DNA from: Flavobacterium aciduliphilum
GTDB taxonomy: Bacteria > Bacteroidota > Bacteroidia > Flavobacteriales > Flavobacteriaceae
Assembly (NCBI RefSeq): GCF_003268855.1
Contig: NZ_QLSZ01000006.1
Span: 62,001 to 126,000, forward strand
Length of the DNA stretch: 64,000 nt
Direction of reading: 5' to 3'
Made by a program: the position numbers and the translations under genes. The notes below the pieces were generated by a model that worked only from the letters and a program-made list of their open reading frames with translations, was not told where the DNA came from and ran no database searches. Of the stretch, positions 19,668 to 28,157 are shown piece after piece; position 1 is the first letter of the stretch, and every line of letters begins with the position of its first letter.

Positions 19668-19675
19668 TATATTTG
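19668..19675 (+). promoter_or_regulatory. -7 promoter box of ruvB
   Basis: TATATTTG matches TAnnTTTG. The ATG of ruvB is at 19680, so transcription would begin at or within one or two bases of the start codon and the mRNA would be nearly leaderless. The only TTTG upstream (19650-19653) lies inside the terminator stem with a short 14-bp spacer. Confidence 0.55.
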
Positions 19676-19679
19676 TACT

Positions 19680-20702
19680 ATGAATAAAAATCTAGATCCT
19701 ACTAATGGAAGTTTTAATACAGAAGACCTCGATATTGAAAAAAAATTGAGGCCTTTATCTTTTGATGATTTTACGGGTCAAGAAAATGTTCTGGAAAATT
19801 TGAAAGTCTTTGTTGAAGCAGCTAATTTTAGAAATGAAGCACTTGATCATACCCTTTTCCATGGGCCTCCAGGTTTAGGTAAAACTACACTAGCTAATAT
19901 ATTAGCAAATGAACTGGGTGTGGGTATCAAAATAACATCTGGACCTGTTTTAGACAAACCTGGGGATTTGGCAGGATTGTTAACCAACTTAGAAGAACGT
20001 GATGTGCTCTTTATTGACGAAATTCATAGGTTAAGTCCTGTTGTTGAAGAATATTTGTATTCTGCGATGGAGGATTTTAAAATTGACATCATGATAGAAT
20101 CTGGTCCCAATGCACGAACAGTTCAAATCAATTTAAATCCTTTTACTTTAGTTGGAGCTACAACACGCTCAGGGTTGTTAACAGCACCCATGCGTGCACG
20201 GTTTGGAATACATAGCAGACTACATTATTACAGTACAGAACTTCTAACAACTATTGTTGAAAGAAGTTCGGCAATTCTAAAAATGCCCATTGCTATGGAA
20301 GCAGCTATTGAAATTGCTGGTAGGAGTAGAGGAACACCTCGTATAGCGAATGCATTGTTGCGCAGAGTTAGAGACTTCGCTCAAATCAAAGGAAATGGAA
20401 CAATTGATGTTGAAATAGCAAAATACGCTTTAAAAGCTTTACATGTTGATGCACATGGACTTGACGAAATGGATAATAAAATTCTAACGACTATTATTGA
20501 TAAATTTAAAGGAGGTCCAGTTGGAATCACCACGTTAGCTACAGCCGTTTCTGAGAATGGAGAGACTATCGAAGAAGTTTACGAACCTTTTTTAATTCAA
20601 GAAGGCTTTATAGTTCGTACCCCACGGGGGCGTGAGGCAACAGAAAAAGCCTATAAACATTTAGGTAAAGTCAAAGGCTATAATCAAGGGGAACTTTTTT
20701 GA
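19680..20702 (+). CDS. ruvB: Holliday junction branch migration ATPase RuvB
   Basis: A 340-residue AAA+ motor that drives branch migration with RuvA. Walker A ([10 protein letters not shown]), Walker B (FIDEIHRL) and the sensor/arginine-finger region ([18 protein letters not shown]) are intact, and the C-terminal winged helix is complete ([19 protein letters not shown]). A longer frame from 19638 was rejected because its first 14 codons lie in the operon terminator and the promoter. queG follows 3 bp after the stop. The partner ruvA is in this window 41 kb away. Confidence 0.97.
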   Translation: MNKNLDPTNGSFNTEDLDIEKKLRPLSFDDFTGQENVLENLKVFVEAANFRNEALDHTLFHGPPGLGKTTLANILANELGVGIKITSGPVLDKPGDLAGLLTNLEERDVLFIDEIHRLSPVVEEYLYSAMEDFKIDIMIESGPNARTVQINLNPFTLVGATTRSGLLTAPMRARFGIHSRLHYYSTELLTTIVERSSAILKMPIAMEAAIEIAGRSRGTPRIANALLRRVRDFAQIKGNGTIDVEIAKYALKALHVDAHGLDEMDNKILTTIIDKFKGGPVGITTLATAVSENGETIEEVYEPFLIQEGFIVRTPRGREATEKAYKHLGKVKGYNQGELF

Positions 20703-20705
20703 TTC

Positions 20706-21632
20706 ATGAGAGAAGAAAAACATACAGCACTAATAAAAGCCGAAGCCAAACGCCTCGGCTTTATTTCTTGTGGGATATCAAAAGCAGGATTTCTAGAAGA
20801 GGAAGCGCCTCGTTTGGAAAATTTTCTTAAACAGGAAATGCAGGGTCAAATGAGTTATTTAGAACGAAATTTTGACAAGCGATTAGACCCAACATTATTG
20901 GTTGATGATGCTAAAAGTGTCATTTCTTTATTGTACAACTATTATCCTTCCGAGGTGGCTTCTAAAGAGTCGTTCAAAATTTCAAAATATGCATATGGAG
21001 AGGATTATCATCATGTCATAAAAGATAAATTAAAAGAGTTTTTAGACACTCTTCAAAATACTATTGGGGCAATAAATGGACGTGCTTTTGTTGATTCGGC
21101 ACCGGTATTAGAGAAAGCATGGGCAGCGAAAAGTGGTCTAGGTTGGGTTGGAAAAAACAGTAATTTAATTACCAAAAAAGTAGGTTCTTTTTATTTTATT
21201 GCTGAAATAATTTTAGATGTTGCATTACAATATGATTCTCCCGCCTCGGATCATTGTGGTTCTTGTACCGCTTGTATTGATTCGTGTCCCACACAAGCCA
21301 TTGTATCTCCTTATGTTGTTGATGGGAGTAAATGTATTTCTTATTTTACCATCGAGTTAAAAGATAATTTGCCAAAGGAAATGAAAGGAAAATTTGACGA
21401 CTGGATTTTTGGATGCGATGTTTGTCAGGATGTCTGTCCATGGAATTCTTTTTCGCTACCACATCAAGAACCTAGATTTTTGCCAAATCAGGATTGGTTT
21501 TCTTATTCAAAAAAAGATTGGCTTGACATAACCGAAGAAGTTTTTTCCAAAACATTTAAAGATTCTGCAATAAAACGAACAAAATTTGAAGGACTAAAGC
21601 GAAATATCGAATTTGTCTCAGGAAGAAAATAA
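20706..21632 (+). CDS. queG: Epoxyqueuosine reductase
   Basis: A 308-residue cobalamin and iron-sulfur enzyme that makes the last step to queuosine in tRNA. Two 4Fe-4S motifs are seen ([12 protein letters not shown] and [10 protein letters not shown]), with the family stretches [23 protein letters not shown] and WIFGCD. It is shorter than proteobacterial QueG of about 370-380 residues, as it lacks the C-terminal extension. It is coupled to ruvB by a 3-bp gap. Confidence 0.95.
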   Translation: MREEKHTALIKAEAKRLGFISCGISKAGFLEEEAPRLENFLKQEMQGQMSYLERNFDKRLDPTLLVDDAKSVISLLYNYYPSEVASKESFKISKYAYGEDYHHVIKDKLKEFLDTLQNTIGAINGRAFVDSAPVLEKAWAAKSGLGWVGKNSNLITKKVGSFYFIAEIILDVALQYDSPASDHCGSCTACIDSCPTQAIVSPYVVDGSKCISYFTIELKDNLPKEMKGKFDDWIFGCDVCQDVCPWNSFSLPHQEPRFLPNQDWFSYSKKDWLDITEEVFSKTFKDSAIKRTKFEGLKRNIEFVSGRK

Positions 21633-21772
21633 ACTATTCAATTTTTTTGAATTAAGTTCAATGGTTTTCTTTGTGAAAGAATAACAAAAAACGTCAGAAT
21701 TTAAGACATGCTAACTATTTTTTTCCGAAATGCGTCAATCACTTTAAAAGCACGTAGAAAGAGAATTCAAAA
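21633..21772. other. Intergenic gap between queG and the tRNA terminator
   Basis: AT-rich sequence with no convincing reading frame, promoter or structure. It contains the weak dyad TTCAATTTTTTTGAA near 21640, which could end the ruvB-queG transcript. Confidence 0.4.
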
Positions 21773-21808
21773 AAACCTCAACCCTTGTTTTTATTAGGAT
21801 TGAGGTTT
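21773..21808 (-). terminator. Terminator of tRNA-Ala
   Basis: The inverted repeat AAACCTCAA / TTGAGGTTT (21773-21781 and 21800-21808) is followed on the minus strand by a run of T residues. It lies five bases past the tRNA 3' end. Confidence 0.8.
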
Positions 21809-21813
21809 AATTT

Positions 21814-21890
21814 TGGTGGAGAAGATGGGGCTCGAACCCACGACCTCTTGACTGCCAGTCAAGCACTCTAGCCAACTGAGCTACATCCCC
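21814..21890 (-). tRNA. tRNA-Ala (anticodon GGC)
   Basis: A 77-nt cloverleaf with an encoded CCA tail. The anticodon stem CTTGA/TCAAG closes the loop CTGGCAG, so the anticodon is GGC (codon GCC, Ala). The acceptor stem has the G3:U70 wobble pair that identifies alanine tRNAs. The T arm GTGGG-TTCGAGC-CCCAT is complete. One T-T mismatch is read at acceptor position 6:67. Confidence 0.95.
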
Positions 21891-21900
21891 ATTACTTATG

Positions 21901-21908
21901 CAAAAGTA
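21901..21908 (-). promoter_or_regulatory. -7 promoter box of tRNA-Ala
   Basis: TACTTTTG on the minus strand fits TAnnTTTG and lies 11 bp before the mature tRNA 5' end, so the precursor leader would be only a few bases. Confidence 0.6.
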
Positions 21909-21996
21909 TAAAAAAAACAGTAAATATGCTTAAATGTTAAAAAAAAGTCATATTATTGCTACAATTAACTACAAACAAACCAAAATTTAACTTAGA

Positions 21997-23805
21997 ATGA
22001 AGAAAATTACTTTACTTTTTGCAATGCTATTGGTGACTTTTTTAGGGAAAGCACAAGTTGTGGCTTCTCAAAATTTTGATACCGCATTGGGTTGGACGTC
22101 AACCACAGTAACAAATGATTCAGGGACTACTGTAAGTGCCTGGGCGAGACGAACTACTGGAGGGGCACCTTCTTGTTCGCCATATGCTGGAGCTGGAATG
22201 GTTCGTTTCAACTCATATAATATTCCGAGTGGTAGCACAGGAAGATTAACTTCACCAGCAATTACCTTTGCAGGTGCAACTTACCGAGTAAAATTTAAAA
22301 TGTATAGGGATTCGGGATACCCAACCGATGCAGATAACGTAAAATTATATTACAATACGACAAATGCTGCTGGTGGAACCTTGTTGGGAACTGTAAACCG
22401 TTCTAAAGACCTTGCTCCCATTGTAAGTAGCGATGGGTGGTACAATTACACCTTCAATATATCGGGAACTTTAACAGGAACAGGATATGTCAATTTATTG
22501 GGTACATCCGCCTATGGAAATAATATTTTTATTGATGAAATTGTCGTAGAACAAATTCCAAATTTAGATGCAGAAATGAATGCATTTAATATTAACTCCA
22601 TTGTACCTTCTGGAAATACTCAGATTTCAGGAGTAATTAAAAATAGTGGATTAACAGCTATAACATCACTCGATGTAAATTGGCAAGTAGATTCTGGGAC
22701 AGTTTATACGCAGTCATTAACAGGATTAACAATTGATCCGGGAACAGTATATAATTTTACACACAACAGTGTTTGGAATGCTACTCCAGGGTTGTATTCT
22801 GTTAAAGTTTGGGTTTCTAATATCAATAATGGAAGTGTTGATGCAGATGCTACTAATGACCAAATTACAAAATCAGTTTCTGTAGCAAGTAATGCAACTA
22901 CAAGATTTCCACTTTACGAAAAATTTTCAAGCTCTACTTGTAATCCTTGTGGAACCTTTAACGGAACCTATTTTAATCCGTTTCTAACCAATCATTCAAG
23001 TGAGTTTGCTCTCATTTCTTATCAAGTGAATTGGCCTAGTACAGGAGATCCATACTACACGGCTGAAGTAGGAACAAGAGTGTCGTATTACGGTGTTTCT
23101 GCAGCACCAACTTTGTTTGTGGATTCTAAAGATGGTACGAATTTTAGTATCCCAGATTTAGAAACTGATTTAACCGCTGCAGAGGCTGTTCCAGCTTATT
23201 TTTCAATTGATGCGACAAAATCGATGACAGGAAATGATATAACGGTACAAGTAAACACAACTCCTTATATTACGGGTGATTATAAAATTCATGTAGCTGT
23301 AGTAGAAAAAATGACAACTGGTAATGCTACCACAAATGGGGAAACTGAGTTTCATAATGTAATGATGAAAATGCTTCCTGATGCCAATGGAACCGCAGTG
23401 AGTTTTGTACATGATGTGCCAACTTCCAATACCTTTCAAGCGACTTTAACAGGGTTACATATCGAAGATATGACAGATTTAGATGTTGTGGTTTTTATTC
23501 AAAATGCTACTACAAAAGCAATAATGCAAGCAAAAGTAGCTACAGAAGCTTTAGCAACACATCAAGTAGTTGGAGAAACAAAGTATAAAATTTATCCAAA
23601 CCCTTCAACAGGAATTATAAAAATTCAAACAGAAGTTCCTGTAGCTATTCAAATTGTTGATGTGACAGGTAAAGTGGTTTATGTGGCAAATCAAGTTCAA
23701 AATGAATCTCAGATCAATTTAACTTCATTAGAAAAAGGAGTTTATATAGCAAAAATGAAAGGTGAAAATGGAATAGAAGAATCGCAAAAAATCATTATAA
23801 AATAA
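21997..23805 (+). CDS. T9SS-secreted protein with thioredoxin-like (Omp28-type) domain
   Basis: A 602-residue secreted protein. A signal peptide (MKKITLLFAMLLVTFLGKAQ) is followed by a jelly-roll or cleaved-adhesin-like region (residues about 25-190) and an Ig-like CARDB-type segment (about 195-295). Next is an Omp28/thioredoxin-like domain with SSSTCNPCGTFN, whose CNPC resembles a redox CxxC. The C-terminal T9SS sorting domain begins at YKIYPNPSTGIIKI. The protein should reach the surface through the T9SS, whose translocon gene sprA is also in the window. The exact role is unknown. The next gene follows after 2 bp. Confidence 0.85.
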   Translation: MKKITLLFAMLLVTFLGKAQVVASQNFDTALGWTSTTVTNDSGTTVSAWARRTTGGAPSCSPYAGAGMVRFNSYNIPSGSTGRLTSPAITFAGATYRVKFKMYRDSGYPTDADNVKLYYNTTNAAGGTLLGTVNRSKDLAPIVSSDGWYNYTFNISGTLTGTGYVNLLGTSAYGNNIFIDEIVVEQIPNLDAEMNAFNINSIVPSGNTQISGVIKNSGLTAITSLDVNWQVDSGTVYTQSLTGLTIDPGTVYNFTHNSVWNATPGLYSVKVWVSNINNGSVDADATNDQITKSVSVASNATTRFPLYEKFSSSTCNPCGTFNGTYFNPFLTNHSSEFALISYQVNWPSTGDPYYTAEVGTRVSYYGVSAAPTLFVDSKDGTNFSIPDLETDLTAAEAVPAYFSIDATKSMTGNDITVQVNTTPYITGDYKIHVAVVEKMTTGNATTNGETEFHNVMMKMLPDANGTAVSFVHDVPTSNTFQATLTGLHIEDMTDLDVVVFIQNATTKAIMQAKVATEALATHQVVGETKYKIYPNPSTGIIKIQTEVPVAIQIVDVTGKVVYVANQVQNESQINLTSLEKGVYIAKMKGENGIEESQKIIIK

Positions 23806-23807
23806 TT

Positions 23808-24527
23808 ATGAAACAATTTGTGTTTATCGCAGCGTTTTTTTGTACCGCTTTAAATTTTGCTCAAATTTCAATGTACAAACACGACATGACTCCTATCTTG
23901 AATGGACAAGTGGTTGCCTTTAATACAACTACATTTCCAGATAATGAGTTGGATTTTTATATAAAAAATAACTCGGCTTCATCAGTCAGTGTAAAAGTGA
24001 GTTGCGTTTCTTTATTAAACAATGATGGTACAGGTTTTGAATTGTGTTTTGGACCTGAATGTTTATCTTTTGTAGAGGAAGGAACATCCTATCCAACAAA
24101 TCCTGTGGTAATTGCAGCAAATGGTACAAATGGAAATTTTGATCATTTTCTTAATACTAATGCAAGTGCTGGAGTCTTTCCTAGAGACTATAATTTTAGA
24201 TTTTATCAAGTAGGAAATCCGTCAGGCAATACCATAGATTTTACCTATCGTTACGATCCAGGACTTTCAGTACATGATATAGAACAATTACAAACATATG
24301 GTGTGATAATAAAATCTACACAAGTGGTTGACGCTTTAGAACTCGATGTTTTAAAAAGCACGAACCTTGAGCTTTATGATTTGAATGGTAAGATAGTCAA
24401 AGATAAAATAAAGTTATATTATGGAGTACAAACCCTTGATGTATCAAACTTGTCGTCAGGAACATATATAATAAATTTTATCTCTGATGACGGAAATTCC
24501 TCAAAAGTAAAGTTTAATAAAAAATAA
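23808..24527 (+). CDS. Secreted protein with T9SS C-terminal sorting domain
   Basis: A 239-residue protein with a signal peptide (KQFVFIAAFFCTALNFAQ), a beta-rich middle with two or more cysteines (CVSLL, CFGPECLSF), and a C-terminal sorting domain (LELYDLNGKIVKDKI, LSSGTYIINF). It is cotranscribed with the preceding gene (2-bp gap), so the two may work as partners at the cell surface. I do not recognise the central domain. A strong terminator follows. Confidence 0.75.
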   Translation: MKQFVFIAAFFCTALNFAQISMYKHDMTPILNGQVVAFNTTTFPDNELDFYIKNNSASSVSVKVSCVSLLNNDGTGFELCFGPECLSFVEEGTSYPTNPVVIAANGTNGNFDHFLNTNASAGVFPRDYNFRFYQVGNPSGNTIDFTYRYDPGLSVHDIEQLQTYGVIIKSTQVVDALELDVLKSTNLELYDLNGKIVKDKIKLYYGVQTLDVSNLSSGTYIINFISDDGNSSKVKFNKK

Positions 24528-24531
24528 ATTT

Positions 24532-24563
24532 AAAAGGAACAGCAAAAAGTTGTTCCTTTTTTA
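24532..24563 (+). terminator. Terminator of the secreted-protein pair
   Basis: Stem AAAAGGAACA / TGTTCCTTTT (24532-24541, 24551-24560) with a 9-nt loop, running straight into a T tract. Confidence 0.85.
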
Positions 24564-24589
24564 TTGTGTGTAAAATATAATTTATTTAC

Positions 24590-24597
24590 TATTTTTG
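24590..24597 (+). promoter_or_regulatory. -7 promoter box of the TPP riboswitch transcript
   Basis: TATTTTTG fits TAnnTTTG exactly. Transcription should start near 24603, right at the 5' edge of the riboswitch aptamer. Confidence 0.65.
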
Positions 24598-24603
24598 CAT
24601 CGT

Positions 24604-24686
24604 CTCAAAAGGGGTGCTCTAAATAACGAGCTGAGATTATACCCAATGAACCTAGAACAGGTAATGCTGTTTAGGGAAAAGTGACA
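24604..24686 (+). ncRNA. TPP (THI-box) riboswitch
   Basis: The conserved thiamine pyrophosphate aptamer blocks are all present in order: GGGGTGC (24611-24617), GCTGAGAT-N3-ACCC (24630-24644), TGAACCT (24647-24653) and CAGGTAATGCTG with TAGGGAA (24658-24678). It lies about 95 bp upstream of a TonB receptor start. An 8-bp stem, GTGACAAA with TTTGTCAC (24681-24688 and 24707-24714), follows directly and may be part of the expression platform. No obvious T-run terminator is seen, so control may be translational or act through an alternative fold. Confidence 0.93.
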
Positions 24687-24780
24687 AAACAGAGTGCACG
24701 CTGACCTTTGTCACAGGAAACAAACATTTTATTTTTAACCAAGAATAATTACCTCTTTTTATTCGTAACACCTTTTACGA

Positions 24781-26982
24781 ATGGAAATTTTATTCAAATC
24801 AAATGGCTTTGACAAAAGCAAAACTTACGAAAAAAATGGGCTATCAAAGCTGTTTTTTATGATAGGTCTTTTTTCTTTTTTTAGTTCCTTTGCTCAAGAA
24901 AAAGCTAAAGATACTACAGATGTAACTAAATTACAAGAAGTTATTGTGTCGTCGGTACGTGCTACAAAGAAGAATCCTGTAACGTATACCAACGTGACCA
25001 AAGAGGAACTTGCACCTAGAAATTTAGGGCAAGACATCCCCGTTTTGTTAAATTATCTGCCTTCTGTTGTGACTACTTCAGATGCAGGAAATGGTGTAGG
25101 TTATACATACATGAGGGTACGTGGAGCGGATGGCTCACGAATTAACGTAACCTTAAATGGAATTCCGTTCAACGACAGCGAAAGCCATGGAACCTATTTT
25201 GTAGATTTACCTGATTTTGCCTCTTCTTTAGAAAGCGTGCAATTGCAAAGAGGTGTCGGAACTTCAACTAATGGTGCGGGTGCCTTTGGAGCAAGTTTAA
25301 ATATGCAAACCAAATCGTTTCAAGAAAAATCGTATGCCGAAATTGCTAATTCTGTGGGGAGTTATGCCACAAGGAAACATACGTTTGCATTTGGAACTGG
25401 ATTACATGATCACTTTGAGTTGAATGGACGCTTGTCTCAAATTGCTTCCAATGGATATATTGACAGAGCTTCAACAAACATGTTTGGGTATTTTTTTAAT
25501 GCTAATTATGTAACCAAATCAACCCAAATCAAAGCCATATTTTTTGGTGGAAAGGAGAAAACATATCAGGCGTGGTATGGATTAGAAGATCCAGATATGT
25601 TGGAAAACAATAGAACATTCAACCCAGCGGGAATGTATTACGACAGCAATGGGAACATGCAATTCTACAAAAATCAAACCGACAATTATTGGCAAAATCA
25701 TTTTCAATTGCATTGGTCAGAAAAATGGTCAGAAAAATGGTCGTCTAATATAGCTCTACATTATACTTTAGGTAAAGGATACTATGAGGAATACAAATCG
25801 GGTGAAACGCTTTCAAATTATTATTTACCCAATTTTCAAGGCAATACAACGGCCGATATTATCAGAAAAAAATGGCTGGATAATGGCTTTTTTGGAACGA
25901 CCTTTTCATTGAAATATAAAAATGAAACGGTTGATTTTCTACTTGGAGGTGCTGCAAATCGATATTTAGGGAAACATTATGGGGAAGTAATTTGGACACA
26001 ATATTACACACCAACACCTAATCATTATTATGATAATTTCGGAAATAAAGATGATGTAAACGTTTACTCAAAAGTTTCTAAAGCAATAGGAAAATTTAAT
26101 ATTTATACAGATGTGCAATATCGTTTGGTGTATTATAAAGCCAATAGTGTAAACTTTAGTGATGTTAATGATGTCTTCCGATTTTTTAATCCGAAAGTGG
26201 GAGTGAATTTCCAAATTAATGACAACAACGCACTATATACTTATGCGGGTATTGCCAACAAAGAGCCTAGGAGAGAAGATTATGAAAACGCAAGCATAAA
26301 ACCCGAACGATTGTACGATTACGAATTGGGTTGGAAATATAATTCTAAAAATGTGTGGGTTAATTTAAATACGTTTTATATAAATTATAAGAACCAATTG
26401 GTGATGACTGGAGCACTTAACGATGTAGGATCTCCAATATTTACCAACAGTGGAGCCAGTTATCGTATGGGGATTGAGTTGGAATCTGTCGTGAAATTGG
26501 CTTCTAAGTGGGTGATTAGACCTAACATCACGTTGAGTGAAAATAAAAATAAAGACTTTTACTTTCAAAAAGATGGGGTGCTACAAAATTTAGGGAATAC
26601 AACTATTGCCTTTTCTCCAAAAGTAATTATTGGAAATGCAATTACCTATTCTCCAATTAAAGATTTTAACGTGTCTTTGATGAGCAAATTTGTTGGAAAA
26701 CAATACATGGGAAACATCGATTCTGAAAAGTCAATTTTGAACGCCTATAACAATCATGATTTCAATGTGACTTATTTGTGGAAAATCAATAAAGGAATAA
26801 AATCCATTCTGTTTTCAGGATTGATTAATAATGTTTTGAACAAAAAATATGTGTCAAACGGGTATTTTTATACCTATGATGATACTTGGTCAAATCCCTC
26901 AACGGTAACCACTGTTGAAGGCGCTGGGTATTATCCTCAAGCCACAAGAAATTTCTTGGTCGGAGCGACTTTGAAGTTTTAA
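24781..26982 (+). CDS. TonB-dependent outer-membrane receptor under TPP riboswitch control
   Basis: A 733-residue receptor. A long n-region and hydrophobic segment (LFFMIGLFSFFSSFAQ) form the signal peptide. A plug domain (LQEVIVSSVRATKK, MRVRGADGSRINVTLNGIPFND) and a 22-strand barrel ending in FLVGATLKF follow. The TPP riboswitch in its leader makes import of thiamine or a precursor such as HMP the likely function, as proposed for similar Bacteroidota receptors. No inner-membrane transporter or thiamine kinase gene is adjacent. A 12-bp tandem duplication gives SEKWSEKWS in the barrel (about 25717-25740). Confidence 0.9.
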   Translation: MEILFKSNGFDKSKTYEKNGLSKLFFMIGLFSFFSSFAQEKAKDTTDVTKLQEVIVSSVRATKKNPVTYTNVTKEELAPRNLGQDIPVLLNYLPSVVTTSDAGNGVGYTYMRVRGADGSRINVTLNGIPFNDSESHGTYFVDLPDFASSLESVQLQRGVGTSTNGAGAFGASLNMQTKSFQEKSYAEIANSVGSYATRKHTFAFGTGLHDHFELNGRLSQIASNGYIDRASTNMFGYFFNANYVTKSTQIKAIFFGGKEKTYQAWYGLEDPDMLENNRTFNPAGMYYDSNGNMQFYKNQTDNYWQNHFQLHWSEKWSEKWSSNIALHYTLGKGYYEEYKSGETLSNYYLPNFQGNTTADIIRKKWLDNGFFGTTFSLKYKNETVDFLLGGAANRYLGKHYGEVIWTQYYTPTPNHYYDNFGNKDDVNVYSKVSKAIGKFNIYTDVQYRLVYYKANSVNFSDVNDVFRFFNPKVGVNFQINDNNALYTYAGIANKEPRREDYENASIKPERLYDYELGWKYNSKNVWVNLNTFYINYKNQLVMTGALNDVGSPIFTNSGASYRMGIELESVVKLASKWVIRPNITLSENKNKDFYFQKDGVLQNLGNTTIAFSPKVIIGNAITYSPIKDFNVSLMSKFVGKQYMGNIDSEKSILNAYNNHDFNVTYLWKINKGIKSILFSGLINNVLNKKYVSNGYFYTYDDTWSNPSTVTTVEGAGYYPQATRNFLVGATLKF

Positions 26983-27002
26983 AATAAAGTTATCTCATAA
27001 AT

Positions 27003-27036
27003 AGAGCCAAGTTAGAAATTCTGACTTGGCTCTTTT
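27003..27036 (+). terminator. Terminator of the TonB receptor gene
   Basis: Stem AGAGCCAAGT / ACTTGGCTCT with inner AGA/TCT pairs, ending in TTTT. It lies between convergent genes and may serve both. Confidence 0.85.
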
Positions 27037-27037
27037 G

Positions 27038-27460
27038 TTAGTTATAAACTCGTATTACATCTCCGTTTACATCAACGCGATACGGTTTCAATGGATATTC
27101 TTTTCCAGGCGCTTGACCCGTAAAAAGACTGTAGTTTTCATTTCCGCAAGGGCAAGAGGCATTGGAACCTCCTATGCTAAGGCCAGAACAACTGGTAATG
27201 TTTTGATTTGGGCAAGAGCCATCATAAGCAACAATTGAACTACCCGTGTTAAAAACAATAATGCCTTTTGCGGGGCCATTTGTTGGATAGGCTTTTATTG
27301 AATTCCCAGCATATTTTAAGTTGGTGTATGAAGGTAAACTAGTATTCAAATCTATGGAAAAAGCATAGTTTGGTAAAAAAGGATTGTTGTTATTAAACTT
27401 GTCTTTGGAACATCCAAGAAGAAGTACTATTGAAAAAAATAAAAAAAGGGTTGTTTTCAT
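27038..27460 (-). CDS. Rieske-like lipoprotein lacking the cluster ligands
   Basis: A 140-residue lipoprotein (signal and lipobox LLLGCSKD). The body has the layout of a Rieske 2Fe-2S fold: FNTGSSIVAYDGSCPNQ where CxH is expected, then CPCGNENYSLFTGQAPGKEYPLKPYRVDVNGDVIRVY. Both ligand histidines seem to be missing (CPNQ, CPCGN), so a Rieske cluster is unlikely, though several cysteines remain. It might bind another metal or be structural. Such short Rieske-related lipoproteins occur in flavobacteria without known function. It is divergent from greA. Confidence 0.7.
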   Translation of the reverse strand: MKTTLFLFFSIVLLLGCSKDKFNNNNPFLPNYAFSIDLNTSLPSYTNLKYAGNSIKAYPTNGPAKGIIVFNTGSSIVAYDGSCPNQNITSCSGLSIGGSNASCPCGNENYSLFTGQAPGKEYPLKPYRVDVNGDVIRVYN

Positions 27461-27525
27461 AGAAAAAAAAGAACAAAAGGTTGTATAACCAAAATTAAAT
27501 TATATAAATTTGTGAATCATTTACA

Positions 27526-27533
27526 CAAAGATA
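27526..27533 (-). promoter_or_regulatory. Possible -7 box of the Rieske-like lipoprotein gene
   Basis: TATCTTTG on the minus strand, 66 bp before the start at 27460. It sits back-to-back with the greA box at 27554-27561. Confidence 0.45.
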
Positions 27534-27553
27534 CCAAAATTATAAATATAATA

Positions 27554-27561
27554 TATCTTTG
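27554..27561 (+). promoter_or_regulatory. -7 promoter box of greA
   Basis: TATCTTTG fits TAnnTTTG. The predicted transcription start is near 27567, directly at the 5' edge of a terminator hairpin. No other TAnnTTTG box lies between here and the greA start at 27679. Confidence 0.55.
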
Positions 27562-27567
27562 AAAGCG

Positions 27568-27592
27568 AAATCCCGTTGCGATGGGATTTTTT
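27568..27592 (+). terminator. Terminator-like hairpin in the greA leader
   Basis: Stem AAATCCC / GGGATTT (27568-27574 and 27583-27589) with an 8-nt loop, followed by a run of six T residues. It is on the plus strand just after the only visible greA promoter box and 87 bp before the start codon, so it would prematurely end greA transcripts. Confidence 0.7.
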
Positions 27593-27678
27593 CCGTTTTT
27601 ATAATGAAGAAGAAAATATATAAATAATAGAAATTGAACGGTTCAAATTTTAGAGAACAGAAATAAAGAAGTGAAACT

Positions 27679-28155
27679 ATGAGTACTGTATCTTATTACA
27701 CAGCAGAAGGTTTAAAAAAATTAAAAGAAGAGTTAGAATATTTAAAAAGTGTGGAACGTCCAAAAGCTTCACAAGCTATAGCTGAAGCTAGAGATAAAGG
27801 TGATTTGTCTGAAAATGCAGAATATGATGCCGCAAAAGAAGCACAAGGATTGTTAGAAATGAAGATTTCTAAAATGGAGGATTTGTATGCTAATGCCAGA
27901 TTAATTGACGAATCGCAACTCGATGTGTCGAAAGCCTTGGTGTTATCAAACGTTAAAATAAAAAATCAAGCCAATGGTATGGAATTAAAATATACTTTGG
28001 TTGCCGAAAGTGAAGCCGATTTAAAATCGGGTAAAATATCTGTAACCTCGCCTATAGGAAAAGGATTACTTGGTAAATCTGTTGGAGAAATAGCCGAAAT
28101 TACAGTCCCAAACGGTGTGTTAAAGTTTGAAGTATTGGAAATTTCACGCGACTAA
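27679..28155 (+). CDS. greA: Transcript cleavage factor GreA
   Basis: A 158-residue factor that rescues backtracked RNA polymerase. The N-terminal coiled coil carries the acidic tip motif DKGDLSENAEYDAAKEAQ, whose Asp/Glu residues coordinate the catalytic Mg2+. The C-terminal FKBP-like domain contains the family signature (SPIGKGLLGKSVGEIAEITVPNG). Length is normal. A HIT-family gene follows after 2 bp. The leader contains a terminator hairpin. Confidence 0.96.
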   Translation: MSTVSYYTAEGLKKLKEELEYLKSVERPKASQAIAEARDKGDLSENAEYDAAKEAQGLLEMKISKMEDLYANARLIDESQLDVSKALVLSNVKIKNQANGMELKYTLVAESEADLKSGKISVTSPIGKGLLGKSVGEIAEITVPNGVLKFEVLEISRD

Positions 28156-28157
28156 AT

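Noticed and set aside
19638..19679. Upstream extension of ruvB
   Set aside because: The added codons lie in the act-cox terminator and the ruvB promoter and do not match the RuvB family.
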